From Oscillospiraceae bacterium (GTDB lineage: Bacteria; Bacillota; Clostridia; Oscillospirales; Oscillospiraceae), in the NCBI GenBank assembly GCA_015068245.1, contig SVKU01000002.1, positions 62,001 through 126,000 of the forward strand: a stretch of 64,000 bases of DNA, in the 5' to 3' direction. The first letter of the stretch is position 1, and each line of letters starts with the position of its first letter. This document shows, piece after piece, positions 35,108-43,566 of the stretch. The notes beneath the pieces are model-generated. The model was not told the DNA's origin and ran no database searches. It saw nothing but the letters and a program-made list of their open reading frames with translations. Made by a program: the position numbers and the translations under genes.

Positions 35108-35136
35108 TTGCAATGAACTATTATTTGAAGTAAAAT
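35108..35136 (+). promoter_or_regulatory. Promoter of the LytTR two-component operon
   Basis: TTGCAA (35108-35113), 17-base spacer, TAAAAT (35131-35136); GGGGAGGTGA ribosome site follows. Confidence 0.7.
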
Positions 35137-35179
35137 ATGTCTGTATCTGATTCTTTCGTTTGTTTGGGGAGGTGACCTG

Positions 35180-35899
35180 ATGCGCATAGCGATTTGTGAC
35201 GACAATTCTGCAGAGCTTGAATGGTTGTCTCAATGCTTGGACGCCTATCGTGTTGAGAATTCCACGTCCCTTCATTACCATACTTTTCGAAGCGGAGGCG
35301 AACTGTGCACAGACTATCACTGCGGAGCGTATGACCTGGTTTTCCTCGATATTCTGATGCCTCACATGAACGGCATCGAAACAGCCCGGAATATCCGCCG
35401 CATCGACGCTGATGTCAAGCTGGTCTTTCTTACCTCATCGCCCGAATTTGCTCTTGACGGCTACTCCGTCAAAGCCCGGGATTACATACTCAAGCCCGTA
35501 TTGAGGGAGCGCGTCTTTCAATTGTTGGACGATATAATTTCCGAATCCGTCAACGTTCCCGAGTGTTTTTCCATCAAAACGCCAACCGGACTGATAAGGA
35601 TCCCCTACGACAAGCTGTGCTTTGTTGAGGTTTTGCAAAAGAAACTGCATTTTCACATGGCAGACGGTATTGTAAGGATCATTAACGCCCCTTTGAATGA
35701 ATATGAAGCCTTTTTGCTCTCCCGCCCGGAGTTTATAAAAGTTCACCGTTCCTATATCGTTAATCTTGATCAGGTATCAGAGCTTACCTCCTCTGATTTT
35801 GTTACTTACTCCGGCCATCAAATACCCGTTTCACGCCTGCTGTATCAGGACGTGCGCAAGGCATATATGGAGTACCTGTTTGAAGGAATAGGGGGCTGA
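35180..35899 (+). CDS. LytTR-family response regulator
   Basis: 239 residues: a receiver domain with acidic pair near DDNS, phosphoacceptor Asp57 (LVFLDILMPHMNGIE) and late Lys in DYILKPV, then a LytTR DNA-binding domain (IPYDKLCFVEVLQKKLHFHM…FIKVHRSYIVNLDQV). Such regulators bind pairs of direct repeats and control surface or peptide-signal genes. The histidine kinase gene starts four bases after its stop. There is no agrB/agrD-like pair nearby. The divergent SLH gene, 207 bases away, is the obvious candidate target. Confidence 0.92.
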   Translation: MRIAICDDNSAELEWLSQCLDAYRVENSTSLHYHTFRSGGELCTDYHCGAYDLVFLDILMPHMNGIETARNIRRIDADVKLVFLTSSPEFALDGYSVKARDYILKPVLRERVFQLLDDIISESVNVPECFSIKTPTGLIRIPYDKLCFVEVLQKKLHFHMADGIVRIINAPLNEYEAFLLSRPEFIKVHRSYIVNLDQVSELTSSDFVTYSGHQIPVSRLLYQDVRKAYMEYLFEGIGG

Positions 35900-35903
35900 T
35901 AAA

Positions 35904-37184
35904 ATGGCGATCACACTATTCCGGCTGTTGAATTACGGCCTCGTAATGATATACGGGACCATGCTTACCGTTGGCTTTGCCGGAGGATGCCACAACAAGC
36001 GTCAAAAGATTACAGTGCTTATAGTTATCGTTTCCCTGCTTCTTCTGCAGGCAGGATTCTTTGCACTGTTTGGCATAGAAGTCACCGAGCAATTGTATCC
36101 TCTGATAGCTCATCTGCCTCTGATTCTGGTGCTGGCGCTTGGCTTTAAGCGGTCGTGGGGAATATCTCTGACATCTATGCTTACTGCCTATTTCTGCTGT
36201 CAGCTCCCTCTGTGGGTGGGCACATTTGCTATGGCTTGTTTCCGCTCTGAGCTTGCATATGAGATCAGCTATTTTATAGCAATTTTCCCCATCTTTTTTC
36301 TTCTGCGCAAGTACTTCACGAACGCAGTTCAGGCAACCTTGGCATACTCCAGGCAGTCTCTTTTCCTGTTTTGTTCCCTGCCTCTGATCTACTACCTTTT
36401 TGACTACGCCACCGCCGTATATTCTGATGTGCTGTATACCGAAGTCAAAGTAGCTGTTGAATTTTTGCCGGCGATCATGGCAGTTTTTTACGTTCTGTTT
36501 GTATCCGCTTACCATTATGAGCTGCAAAAACGCAACAGGATCGAGCTTCAAAGCGCACTGCTTTCCATGCAGCTGTCTCAGGCAGAAACCGAAATGGACG
36601 CTCTGCAGCAGATGCAGATACAAACCGTTGCCTACCGCCACGATATGCGTCATCATCTTTCGATGCTGGACGCTCTGCTGAAAAATGATGACGTTTCCGG
36701 TGCGCTGAAGTATATTGAATCCGCCGAAAATGATATTTCCCGGTTCACCCCGGTTAAATACTGCGAAAACGCCGGAATTAACCTGATAGTCTCCGCTTTC
36801 GCAAAGAAAGCAGAGGACGCAGAAGTGTCATTTACAGCCGAAGTCGATATTCCTGCACAGATCCCCCTTTCGGAAACAGAACTGTGCGCACTTCTTTCCA
36901 ACGCATTGGAAAACGCTGTGACCGTAGCTTCTCAACAGCCCTCCGGTGAGCCCCGCAGAGTTCTGCTGAAAAGCACGATCCGTAAAGGCAATCTGCTTCT
37001 TTATGTAGAAAACGGTTTTAAAGGCGAAGTCAGCATAAAGGACGGGCTTCCCTCCAGCGAGCAGGAAGGGCACGGTTTCGGTGTAAAAAGCATGCACATG
37101 ATCGCAGAAAAACACGGAGGCTACTGCGCTTTTTCCGCTGAACACGGGGTGTTCACAGTAAAAATCGTGCTGCCATTGAAATAA
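35904..37184 (+). CDS. GHKL-type sensor histidine kinase
   Basis: 426 residues. About six membrane helices fill the first 205 residues in place of an extracellular sensor domain, then a coiled segment leads to the phosphoacceptor motif YRHDMRHHLS (about 243-252). The ATPase part has LLSNALENAV (N box) and GHGFGVKSM (G box) as in AgrC/VirS-type kinases. Partner of the response regulator just upstream; ribosome site AGGGGG. Membrane-embedded sensing suggests a small lipophilic or peptide signal, but no such gene is in the window. Confidence 0.9.
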   Translation: MAITLFRLLNYGLVMIYGTMLTVGFAGGCHNKRQKITVLIVIVSLLLLQAGFFALFGIEVTEQLYPLIAHLPLILVLALGFKRSWGISLTSMLTAYFCCQLPLWVGTFAMACFRSELAYEISYFIAIFPIFFLLRKYFTNAVQATLAYSRQSLFLFCSLPLIYYLFDYATAVYSDVLYTEVKVAVEFLPAIMAVFYVLFVSAYHYELQKRNRIELQSALLSMQLSQAETEMDALQQMQIQTVAYRHDMRHHLSMLDALLKNDDVSGALKYIESAENDISRFTPVKYCENAGINLIVSAFAKKAEDAEVSFTAEVDIPAQIPLSETELCALLSNALENAVTVASQQPSGEPRRVLLKSTIRKGNLLLYVENGFKGEVSIKDGLPSSEQEGHGFGVKSMHMIAEKHGGYCAFSAEHGVFTVKIVLPLK

Positions 37185-37206
37185 AACCTTGTTGCATCGG
37201 TAAATG

Positions 37207-37256
37207 AAGCCGCAGCCATCTCCCAATGTGTTTATATGGGAGATGGCTGCGGCTTT
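37207..37256. terminator. Bidirectional terminator after the sensor kinase
   Basis: 19-bp perfect stem AAGCCGCAGCCATCTCCCA with complement, 11-base loop. Confidence 0.85.
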
Positions 37257-37318
37257 AATGCTGTCCGGTTTTTCTGCCGGAAAGTGTCATTATGGTTATT
37301 CATCTGCCTGTCAGCAGT

Positions 37319-38206
37319 CTAATCCTTTGTCATCGTATCCACAAACAAAGCTTTTGCCTTGCTCAATTCTTCACTGTTTTTCCAGACAAGACAAAGGTCA
37401 GGATTCCTCGATGCGTTTCGCACAGGGTATACCCTCACATTGGGGCTGGAACTTATTCTGCTGTTTTCGTCAACAACAGTGGCACCTGCACCGATCTCCA
37501 CCAGCAGCAACAGCTGTTCGCTGGAATCGGTATAGCGAATGTTGACCGGCTCAAATCCGGCCATGGCATACGTTTCTGTAGCTATTTGATAAGACACCGC
37601 CGACTGCTGCGAATGCAGCGCCACAAAAGGCACATCATTCAGGTCTTCAAGAGTCAACTCGTCTTTTTGTGCCAAAGGATGCTTTGCACTGATAACCAGC
37701 GCCGGCAGTTGTTTCAGCACAATATGACAGCTAACATTTTCCATGGCCTCTGCTTCAAAGGAAAAGGTAAAAATAAAGTCAAGCCGACCGTTTTGAAGTC
37801 CTTCCCGAAGGGCATCAAAGTCTCCCCGCTCAAAGTTTATGATGATTTCGGGATTCTCCTGCTGAAACTGCTGAAACTTGTCCACCAGCGAAGGCACCAG
37901 TTGTTCGCTTTCCATCAATCCGATATTTATGACCCCCTGCTCCCGGCGAGAGATCTCTCCCGCCCGGCTGCAGGCTCCGGCAAGTCGGTCGGGAATATCC
38001 TGAACGGCATCAAACAGGTATGACCCCGCAGGAGTCAATCTCAAACGGCGATGTTCACGGAAGAACAGCTTATACCCCAACTCTTCCTCCAACAGTGCAA
38101 TCTGACGGCTCAGGTTCGGCTGAGCAATGTACAATCTCCGTGCAGCTTCGGTAATTGTTCCGCAGCGAACGGTTTCCACAAAACAGCGCAAACGATCAAG
38201 ATTCAT
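37319..38206 (-). CDS. LysR-family transcriptional regulator
   Basis: 295 residues from ATG 38206, six bases after AAGGGGG; a second ATG at 38212 directly abuts that site and is less likely. HTH: MNLDRLRCFVETVRCGTITEAARRLYIAQPNLSRQIALLEEELG, wing LFFREHRRLRLTPAG, then the effector domain. The MFS transporter gene is divergent, 281 bases away, with an inverted repeat ATCACAAT/ATTGTGAT in between, so this protein most likely controls the transporter and itself. Confidence 0.92.
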   Translation of the reverse strand: MNLDRLRCFVETVRCGTITEAARRLYIAQPNLSRQIALLEEELGYKLFFREHRRLRLTPAGSYLFDAVQDIPDRLAGACSRAGEISRREQGVINIGLMESEQLVPSLVDKFQQFQQENPEIIINFERGDFDALREGLQNGRLDFIFTFSFEAEAMENVSCHIVLKQLPALVISAKHPLAQKDELTLEDLNDVPFVALHSQQSAVSYQIATETYAMAGFEPVNIRYTDSSEQLLLLVEIGAGATVVDENSRISSSPNVRVYPVRNASRNPDLCLVWKNSEELSKAKALFVDTMTKD

Positions 38207-38234
38207 GTTCATCCCCCTTTTTTCTTATTATATC

Positions 38235-38262
38235 ATCACAATCGAAATATATCAATTGTGAT
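38235..38262. promoter_or_regulatory. Candidate LysR operator
   Basis: Inverted repeat ATCACAAT-N12-ATTGTGAT located 24 bases upstream of the MFS -35 and close to the LysR gene start; AT-rich flanks. Size and place fit a LysR recognition site. Confidence 0.55.
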
Positions 38263-38285
38263 ATATATTAATGCGTAATATATAT

Positions 38286-38314
38286 TTTACAAAGACCTGC
38301 ACACCCTGTATACT
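38286..38314 (+). promoter_or_regulatory. Promoter of the MFS transporter gene
   Basis: TTTACA (38286-38291), 17-base spacer, TATACT (38309-38314). Leaves a leader of about 167 bases. Confidence 0.7.
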
Positions 38315-38391
38315 CCATATTGAGAGCAAGAATATCACGTTGTACCGGATACGGGTTTCCGGTTTTCGTGACGATCATTTTGGATTATCTC

Positions 38392-38481
38392 ATGTTTTCC
38401 AAATGTGCCCCCGGTCTTTCGGTCAGGCCGGGGGCAGCGTATTTTTACATGAACCACTTGCTACTATTCCTGTTGAGGTGA
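38392..38481 (+). CDS. Possible 29-residue leader peptide before the MFS gene
   Basis: ATG TTT TCC AAA TGT… to TGA encodes MFSKCAPGLSVRPGAAYF followed by YMNHLLLFLLR. It spans the attenuator hairpin and ends six bases before the transporter ATG. The ribosome site is weak (TTGGA at some distance), so this is a tentative call; translation through the hairpin would offer translational or transcriptional attenuation. Confidence 0.3.
   Translation: MFSKCAPGLSVRPGAAYFYMNHLLLFLLR
38407..38445 (+). terminator. Attenuator-like hairpin in the MFS leader
   Basis: GCCCCCGG/CCGGGGGC stem (38407-38414 and 38428-38435) followed by AGCGTATTTTT. It lies inside the transcript, ahead of the transporter gene. 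A second folded element, TCACG…CCGGA…TCCGG…CGTGA, lies upstream at about 38335-38373. Confidence 0.55.
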
Positions 38482-38487
38482 GAAAAA

Positions 38488-39669
38488 ATGAAGCACAAGC
38501 AAAAAATGGTAACCGGAAGTTTTGTCCTTTTGTTTGCCGTATCCGTGGCGATCTGCACTGCCATGAACATGCTCAATGTTATTGTCCCTCTGTATGTAAC
38601 GGAAACTTTGAACGGCACCGCAGCCACTGCAGGTCTGATGACCACCATCTACACCATTTCCGCCTGCGCAAGCCGTCCCATTAACGGTGCTTTGACAGAT
38701 CGCTGGAATCGTCGACTCATGATGGTGCTTGGCAGTCTGATTTTCTGCATCGGTTGCTTTACCGCAGGTGCTGTTCCCTCTATTCTGGTCCTGACCATCA
38801 GCCGTATTCTTATGGGCGTTGGTTACTCCGCTGCTTCCACCGCCAACAACACAGCCTCCACCGACGTTATTCCCGTGGATCGCATGGCAGAAGGCATCGG
38901 TTATTTCGGAATGAGCCAGTCTGTAGCCAGCGCCATCGGCCCCGCTATTGCCTCCGCCACAATGCTGGCAGTAGGTAATCAGGTTTCCCTTTATATCGTC
39001 GCACTTTTCTGTGTTCTGGCGTTGGTTCTGTCCGCACTGGTAAGCTACGAGAGAAAGCCCGGTTATCTGAAGCCTCAGCCCCAGTCTCAGGAGAAATCAT
39101 CGGGCGGTTTCTTTGAAAAAACCGCTATCGTACCGGCTCTGTTTCAGGGTGTGTTCCTTTTCATCATAAGCCTGCCCATGTGCTTTATGCCCCTTTATAT
39201 TGTCTACCGCGGCCAAAGTGCCGCTGTGGCAGGCAGTTTCTTTGTGGTTGCCTCCATTGTGATCGTCGCCGTGAGATTGCTCGGCTCCAATCTGATGAAC
39301 CGGCTTCATGCTCTGTGGTTCCTGATTCCCGGCTTTGCAGCTTTGGCAGCCTTGTGCATTTCACTGCCGCTTGTCAACACCGTTATGGGCTTTATGGTCT
39401 GCGGTGTTATCTATGGTTTGGCTCACGGCATTATATGGATGGTGCTGGGTTCCGAAGCAGTACGGCAGGCTCCGGCAGACCGCCGAGGTGCAGCAAACGC
39501 AACCTTTTACTTTGCTTTCGACGCAGGCATCGGTCTTGGTGCTTCATTCTGGGGTGCCATGATAGACAATATCGGATACGAAAAATGCTTTGTCGCCATT
39601 ATAGCCGCAGCAGCAGTGCTGGCATTGGTCAGTGTCCCGGTATTTCGTCGCCGTTCCAACCGGGCATAA
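38488..39669 (+). CDS. MFS transporter (drug/organic anion exporter type)
   Basis: 393 residues, 12 predicted membrane helices in two halves joined by a short charged loop (ERKPGYLKPQPQSQEKSSGG). The signature between helices 2 and 3, NGALTDRWNRRLMM, matches the MFS G.l.DR.GRR motif, and GVGYSAASTANNTASTDVIP lies in helix 4/5. Most like DHA1-type efflux proteins. Control by a divergent LysR gene and a structured leader suggests induction by its substrate, perhaps an aromatic compound used by the island downstream. Confidence 0.88.
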   Translation: MKHKQKMVTGSFVLLFAVSVAICTAMNMLNVIVPLYVTETLNGTAATAGLMTTIYTISACASRPINGALTDRWNRRLMMVLGSLIFCIGCFTAGAVPSILVLTISRILMGVGYSAASTANNTASTDVIPVDRMAEGIGYFGMSQSVASAIGPAIASATMLAVGNQVSLYIVALFCVLALVLSALVSYERKPGYLKPQPQSQEKSSGGFFEKTAIVPALFQGVFLFIISLPMCFMPLYIVYRGQSAAVAGSFFVVASIVIVAVRLLGSNLMNRLHALWFLIPGFAALAALCISLPLVNTVMGFMVCGVIYGLAHGIIWMVLGSEAVRQAPADRRGAANATFYFAFDAGIGLGASFWGAMIDNIGYEKCFVAIIAAAAVLALVSVPVFRRRSNRA

Positions 39670-39717
39670 GCCATTTCCACAGCTATAAACTGCACAGTTC
39701 CAAATAACGTACTACCG

Positions 39718-39755
39718 GCCCCCTGAAACCGCAACGGTTGCAGGGGGCATTTTGT
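39718..39755 (+). terminator. Terminator of the MFS gene
   Basis: GCCCCCTG/CAGGGGGC plus inner AACCG/CGGTT around a CAA loop, followed by ATTTTGTTT. Confidence 0.85.
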
Positions 39756-39796
39756 TTCCTTTCCAAGCTTCAAAAAATACAACACCGTCCAATTAC

Positions 39797-39832
39797 TGCA
39801 ACTTGCCCGACTTCTTTTACCTTTGATATACT
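39797..39832 (+). promoter_or_regulatory. Promoter of the flavodoxin-like genes with abutting TGCAAC box
   Basis: TTGCCC (39803-39808), 18-base spacer, TATACT (39827-39832). TGCAAC at 39797-39802 touches the -35, as at 43596-43601 and 49502-49507 on the other strand. Confidence 0.65.
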
Positions 39833-39869
39833 TGTAATGTGAATAAAACACATGAAAGGAAGAACAGAT

Positions 39870-40829
39870 ATGAGCAAATACAAAGCGGCAGTACTGTATT
39901 CCTCTATAACCGGCAATACCGAGAAAATAGCCAAGGCTTTTGCCGAAGTATTTCAGGAATACAATATTGAACCTACCCTTATTAAACTGGAAGGCAACTA
40001 TCTGGGCGAGCAGCTGGAAGGATTCAGCGAGAGAGATTATGATTTCTTCTGCATCGGTACTCCCGTAATTGCCTCCATTCCCTATCACGATCTGTATATC
40101 CATTTTGGTGCACAGGACGACTACGGCCGCCGCAGCATCGGCGGTCAGCAGGGTCCCGGCAGCCATCCCGGCCTGCCCGGTGCAGAAGGCGGCCCCGGCA
40201 CGAACACCGATACCAGCAAGCAGAATCATGAATCCGCAGGTATGCCTGCTCCCGGTGGAATGCCCCCCATGGGTGGTCCCGGTGGACCCGGCGGTGGTCC
40301 CGGAGGTCCTCCCGGCGGTGGCGGCGGCATGATGATGGGTATGAGTGCCGGCAATCAGCACCGTATCGCTTTCTGCACCTACGGCGGTTTCGGCGAAGGC
40401 CCCACCGAAGCAACCGCTTCTCTGGAGCTTATCAAAGAACTGTTCCAGGGTCAGAACTTCGTTGGCTTCTTCGCTTGTCCCGGCAAGATCATGTACTGGG
40501 ATTCCTCCAAGAAGATCTCCGAAGCTCTGAAGATCAATCAGTATCGTGCTCAGGAGCTTATCGTTCGTTACATAGCTGACCCCAAGGGCGAATACTTCAA
40601 AGATTACTCTCCCGAAATCATCGCCATGTTTGAGGCTGCTTCCAAAGAAACCATTGAAGACAGCTATTCGGAAGACCCCGGCTTCTGGATCCACGACCTG
40701 CAGACCCGTCCCAACGACAGGGATATCTATCAGGCCAAGGCCTTCCTGAAGGACGTCATCGAAGACTATTACCTCAGCGAAAGCGGCGAACCCAGAAAAC
40801 CCAGTTCCGTTTACTGGTCCATCAACTAA
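39870..40829 (+). CDS. Flavodoxin-fold protein with a Gly/Pro-rich insert
   Basis: 319 residues from ATG 39870, after GAAAGGAAG. The start MSKYKAAVLYSSITGNTEKIAKAF is the FMN-phosphate loop of flavodoxins (T/S-x-T-G-x-T), and CTYGGFGEGPTEA is a later flavin loop. Between them, residues about 90-155 form a low-complexity insert of Gly, Pro and Met (MGGPGGPGGGPGGPPGGGGG) that its neighbour at 40878 lacks. The C-terminal 110 residues are helical and shared with that neighbour (DLQTRPNDRDIYQAKAFLKD against DMQIRPHERDLQKCAYFMQN). It may carry electrons to the island's reductases. The role of the insert is unknown. Confidence 0.78.
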   Translation: MSKYKAAVLYSSITGNTEKIAKAFAEVFQEYNIEPTLIKLEGNYLGEQLEGFSERDYDFFCIGTPVIASIPYHDLYIHFGAQDDYGRRSIGGQQGPGSHPGLPGAEGGPGTNTDTSKQNHESAGMPAPGGMPPMGGPGGPGGGPGGPPGGGGGMMMGMSAGNQHRIAFCTYGGFGEGPTEATASLELIKELFQGQNFVGFFACPGKIMYWDSSKKISEALKINQYRAQELIVRYIADPKGEYFKDYSPEIIAMFEAASKETIEDSYSEDPGFWIHDLQTRPNDRDIYQAKAFLKDVIEDYYLSESGEPRKPSSVYWSIN

Positions 40830-40877
40830 TTCCAAATCCGATGAAAGGAGACATTGTGCCACGGCACAGTTATTGAT

Positions 40878-41696
40878 ATGAAAGCACTTATTATTTACAC
40901 TTCCATAACCAACAACACCGAAATGGTCGCAAAGACTCTTGGCGCGGAAATGGAAAAGTACAACATCACCGTTGACTACGCCAAAGTCCTGCCGAAGTAC
41001 AAAGGCGGCGAAATACCCGAATATTATGTGGAGGATTATGACTTCCTCGCCATCGGCTGCCCCATAATTGCAGCTCTGCCCTACAACAACTTCAACTTCT
41101 GCGTAGGCGAGCAGGAAGACTACAAGACCCGCAACGTCCGTTTCCTCCATAGAGAAAACCCCGAGGATAAGCCCCGCTACGGCATTTCTTTCACCACCTA
41201 CGGCGGCACCGGCAACGGTCCCAGAGAATGCATCGCTACTCTGGAAATTCAGAAGAACTATCTCCGCCGTTACGGCTTTACTCCCGTTGGCGAGTATGCC
41301 TGCTGCGGCAAGGAGCTTCGTCACAACTCTGTCGACAACCTTGGCGGCATGCTGAAAATGAACATTCCCGATGCTCAGGCCCTCATGTCCCGCTTCAAGG
41401 AAAATCCCGACGACGAAGAATTCAAGTCCATGGATCCCAAAATGATCGAGACTCTGAAAGAACTTTCTTCCGTCAAGGACGAAGACAGCTTTGGCAGCTC
41501 TCTGTTCAAAGAAAATGACCCTCTGGGCATCGGCAAGCCCGGTCAGAGCTTCTGGCATTACGATATGCAGATCCGTCCTCACGAAAGAGACCTGCAGAAA
41601 TGCGCCTACTTCATGCAGAACATTCTTGAAATGTATATCGGCGCCCCCGATGGCAAAGAAAGGAAAGTCGGAGCCATTTACCGCAGCATCTGCTAG
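40878..41696 (+). CDS. Flavodoxin-fold protein, paralog without insert
   Basis: 272 residues from ATG 40878. MKALIIYTSITNNTEMVAKTLG is a flavodoxin FMN loop with the usual Gly replaced by Asn; TTYGGTGNGPRE is the second flavin loop. Collinear with the preceding gene apart from the missing Gly/Pro insert, so the pair arose by duplication. The start is odd: GAAAGGAG ends 27 bases before this ATG and only 3 bases before an in-frame TTG at 40854; a small hairpin GTGC-CACG-GCAC lies between and could bring the site closer. Same transcript as the gene upstream (48-base gap). Confidence 0.77.
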   Translation: MKALIIYTSITNNTEMVAKTLGAEMEKYNITVDYAKVLPKYKGGEIPEYYVEDYDFLAIGCPIIAALPYNNFNFCVGEQEDYKTRNVRFLHRENPEDKPRYGISFTTYGGTGNGPRECIATLEIQKNYLRRYGFTPVGEYACCGKELRHNSVDNLGGMLKMNIPDAQALMSRFKENPDDEEFKSMDPKMIETLKELSSVKDEDSFGSSLFKENDPLGIGKPGQSFWHYDMQIRPHERDLQKCAYFMQNILEMYIGAPDGKERKVGAIYRSIC

Positions 41697-41714
41697 TTGA
41701 CTACAAATGAGTCC

Positions 41715-41749
41715 TCCCCTCTGCCGTCAGATACATACGGCAGAGGGGA
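41715..41749 (+). terminator. Terminator of the flavodoxin-like pair
   Basis: 13-bp perfect stem TCCCCTCTGCCGT/ACGGCAGAGGGGA, then ATTTTCG. Confidence 0.85.
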
Positions 41750-41885
41750 ATTTTCGCTGCCGGCAGTGTCCGATAAACAGGGTCGTTAACTAAATAACTC
41801 TGCTCGAAAAATAAATTGAAATCTTCCGTTTATCCAGTTATTCTTTGAGTTAAACTATGCTTTTACTGTGAAAGAAGGAATGACC

Positions 41886-43133
41886 ATGACCGAAAACAAC
41901 GTCCAGTCGGTTCAGGATCTGAGTTGCGAAGTCCTCCGTGAAAAGTACACCGCCTGTCGGGAAATGGCTCTGCATATGCTGATGGAGAGTTTGATTTTCA
42001 ACGACAACCCTGCCCGTCATCTTGCGCAGGAGCTTAAGGATCTTCTGGACATCAACCTCAGTTCCGAAGCCGGAGTTGTGCTGCTCATCTCCGTCAACGG
42101 TCATTCCGAAAATATTGAAAGATCTTTGGTCATTCCCCTGATAGAAAAAGCTCTTTGTGAATGTTTTCAGGTGTTTGCCTTTGTCCTTTTCTTCAACGCC
42201 GGAGAAAACATGGTTGGCTGTTATCTTTCGCCCAACAATCTGCGAAACGAAGATGTTGATCTTTTGAAAGAAGAGTTGACCGAAGAAACCATTTCCTACG
42301 CCATCGAAGCGTGCCAGCAGTTGGAAGACATTGGCATATCCGTCTCCATTGCCGTTTCTTCAATAGACAGCAAGTCTTCCCCAAAACAGCTTTATCGTGA
42401 AGCCCAGATGGTTCACGACCACTGCAACAGTCAGGGTATGCGTATTGCAGGCAAATCAGATATGCCGGTTCCCATTCCAAGAGACAGGGTTAAGCTGGCT
42501 ATCAGTGAACGTCGATTTATGACCAGCGTTATAAACCGCCAGTTTTTCGAAGCCGTTTCTGCGCTGGACGAGGTAATGGAAGGCATAATAAAAGAGTCCT
42601 TGCCCACGGTTGAGCAAATGCGTTCAAACATATTCCAGCGTCTTGAAATGGTAATGACCCTTTCCGGCGAAGCACTTCACCCCGACAAACAGGACATCGA
42701 AGTTATGGACGCTCTGGAAAGCATTATGCAGGCAAAAACTTTTTCTGAACTGCGGGAGAGAATGTTTGATTTCTTTGCTCTGGCAGACGACTGTTTTGTC
42801 ACCGACCAGCCGGAAGATAAGTTCGCTTCGGTCAAAACCTTTGTTGAAAAGAATTATACTTCTCCATCCATGGGTGCTGCCATGATATGTGAGCACTTGA
42901 AATTCAGTCCATCATACCTTTCAAAGCTTGTCAGAAAAGAAACCGGCTCCGGCGTGGTGGATTTTATCCATCATGTAAGGATAACAAAAGCCAAGGAACT
43001 GCTGGAGGAGACCGCCATGTCTGTCCAGGATATAGCCGAAAGCGTAGGCTTTGCCAATCGCTGGACATTCATAAGAGCATTCCGCAACCTGGAAAACACC
43101 AACCCCAGCACATACAGGGAAAAATTCAGATAA
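41886..43133 (+). CDS. AraC-family transcriptional regulator
   Basis: 415 residues from ATG 41886, six bases after AAGGA; in-frame GTG 41868 and ATG 41880 are alternatives. The C-terminal 100 residues hold two HTH motifs: SMGAAMICEHLKFSPSYLSKLVRKETG and SVQDIAESVGFANRWTFIRAFRNLE, with the AraC signature. The N-terminal 300 residues include a degenerate GGDEF-like fold as in YesN-type regulators (VVLLISVNGHSENIERSL…). No receiver domain is seen. It sits in the middle of the island and is the best candidate to bind the TGCAAC boxes next to three -35 elements. Confidence 0.9.
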   Translation: MTENNVQSVQDLSCEVLREKYTACREMALHMLMESLIFNDNPARHLAQELKDLLDINLSSEAGVVLLISVNGHSENIERSLVIPLIEKALCECFQVFAFVLFFNAGENMVGCYLSPNNLRNEDVDLLKEELTEETISYAIEACQQLEDIGISVSIAVSSIDSKSSPKQLYREAQMVHDHCNSQGMRIAGKSDMPVPIPRDRVKLAISERRFMTSVINRQFFEAVSALDEVMEGIIKESLPTVEQMRSNIFQRLEMVMTLSGEALHPDKQDIEVMDALESIMQAKTFSELRERMFDFFALADDCFVTDQPEDKFASVKTFVEKNYTSPSMGAAMICEHLKFSPSYLSKLVRKETGSGVVDFIHHVRITKAKELLEETAMSVQDIAESVGFANRWTFIRAFRNLENTNPSTYREKFR

Positions 43134-43136
43134 AAG

Positions 43137-43158
43137 AGGTGCTGCTTTTGCAGCACCT
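43137..43158. terminator. Bidirectional terminator
   Basis: AGGTGCTGC/GCAGCACCT stem with flanking A and T runs, between the convergent AraC gene and the small protein gene. Confidence 0.8.
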
Positions 43159-43178
43159 TTTGTTACTCATATATCTCA

Positions 43179-43544
43179 TTATATCGCAGGCGGTGGACCC
43201 GGAGGGCCTCCGCTGCCTTCAGATTCCGGATTTTCAGGAAGAACGTCGCCGTCAAAGGGAGTCAGAACTCCGCCGTAGGTGTTGATGACCTTTCCGCTTT
43301 CAACCTCAATGACCTTTGCACTTACCTTAATGTCTGCACCCTCAAGAACACCCTCAAAACTGTGGGTGGTGGGGCCTGCAGCCATATCGCCGGAGAAAGA
43401 GGTGTCAGAAACCTTGAAATTCACCAACGGAGTGGGACCCATGCTGTTTTCAACGGCGCAGCCGCTTTCTGTGAATCTGAACATGTGGTATTTGTCTCCG
43501 CCGGGAGTGGGAAACAAAGTGAGATAATTTCCGTTAATAGCCAT
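43179..43544 (-). CDS. Small uncharacterized protein with Gly/Pro tail
   Basis: 121 residues from ATG 43544, after AAAGGAGG. I do not recognise a family. The body is beta-rich (NGNYLTLFPTPGGDKYHMF, VNFKVSDTSFSGDMAAG, ADIKVSAKVIEVESGKVIN), with the look of a small lipocalin or beta-barrel ligand binder, and it ends in a Gly/Pro tail (SEGSGGPPGPPPAI). No signal peptide. It has a well-formed promoter with a TGCAAC box shared with the flavodoxin and solute-binding-protein genes, so it is probably part of the same pathway. Confidence 0.7.
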   Translation of the reverse strand: MAINGNYLTLFPTPGGDKYHMFRFTESGCAVENSMGPTPLVNFKVSDTSFSGDMAAGPTTHSFEGVLEGADIKVSAKVIEVESGKVINTYGGVLTPFDGDVLPENPESEGSGGPPGPPPAI

Positions 43545-43566
43545 TATATATGCCTCCTTTTTATTT

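Noticed and set aside
35180..37184. Agr-type quorum sensing system
   Set aside because: The regulator-kinase pair fits the type, but no AgrB protease or AgrD-like peptide ORF is present on either side.
39507..41582. 691-codon minus-strand open frame
   Set aside because: Antisense to two well-supported flavodoxin-like genes with good ribosome sites and a terminator inside the frame.
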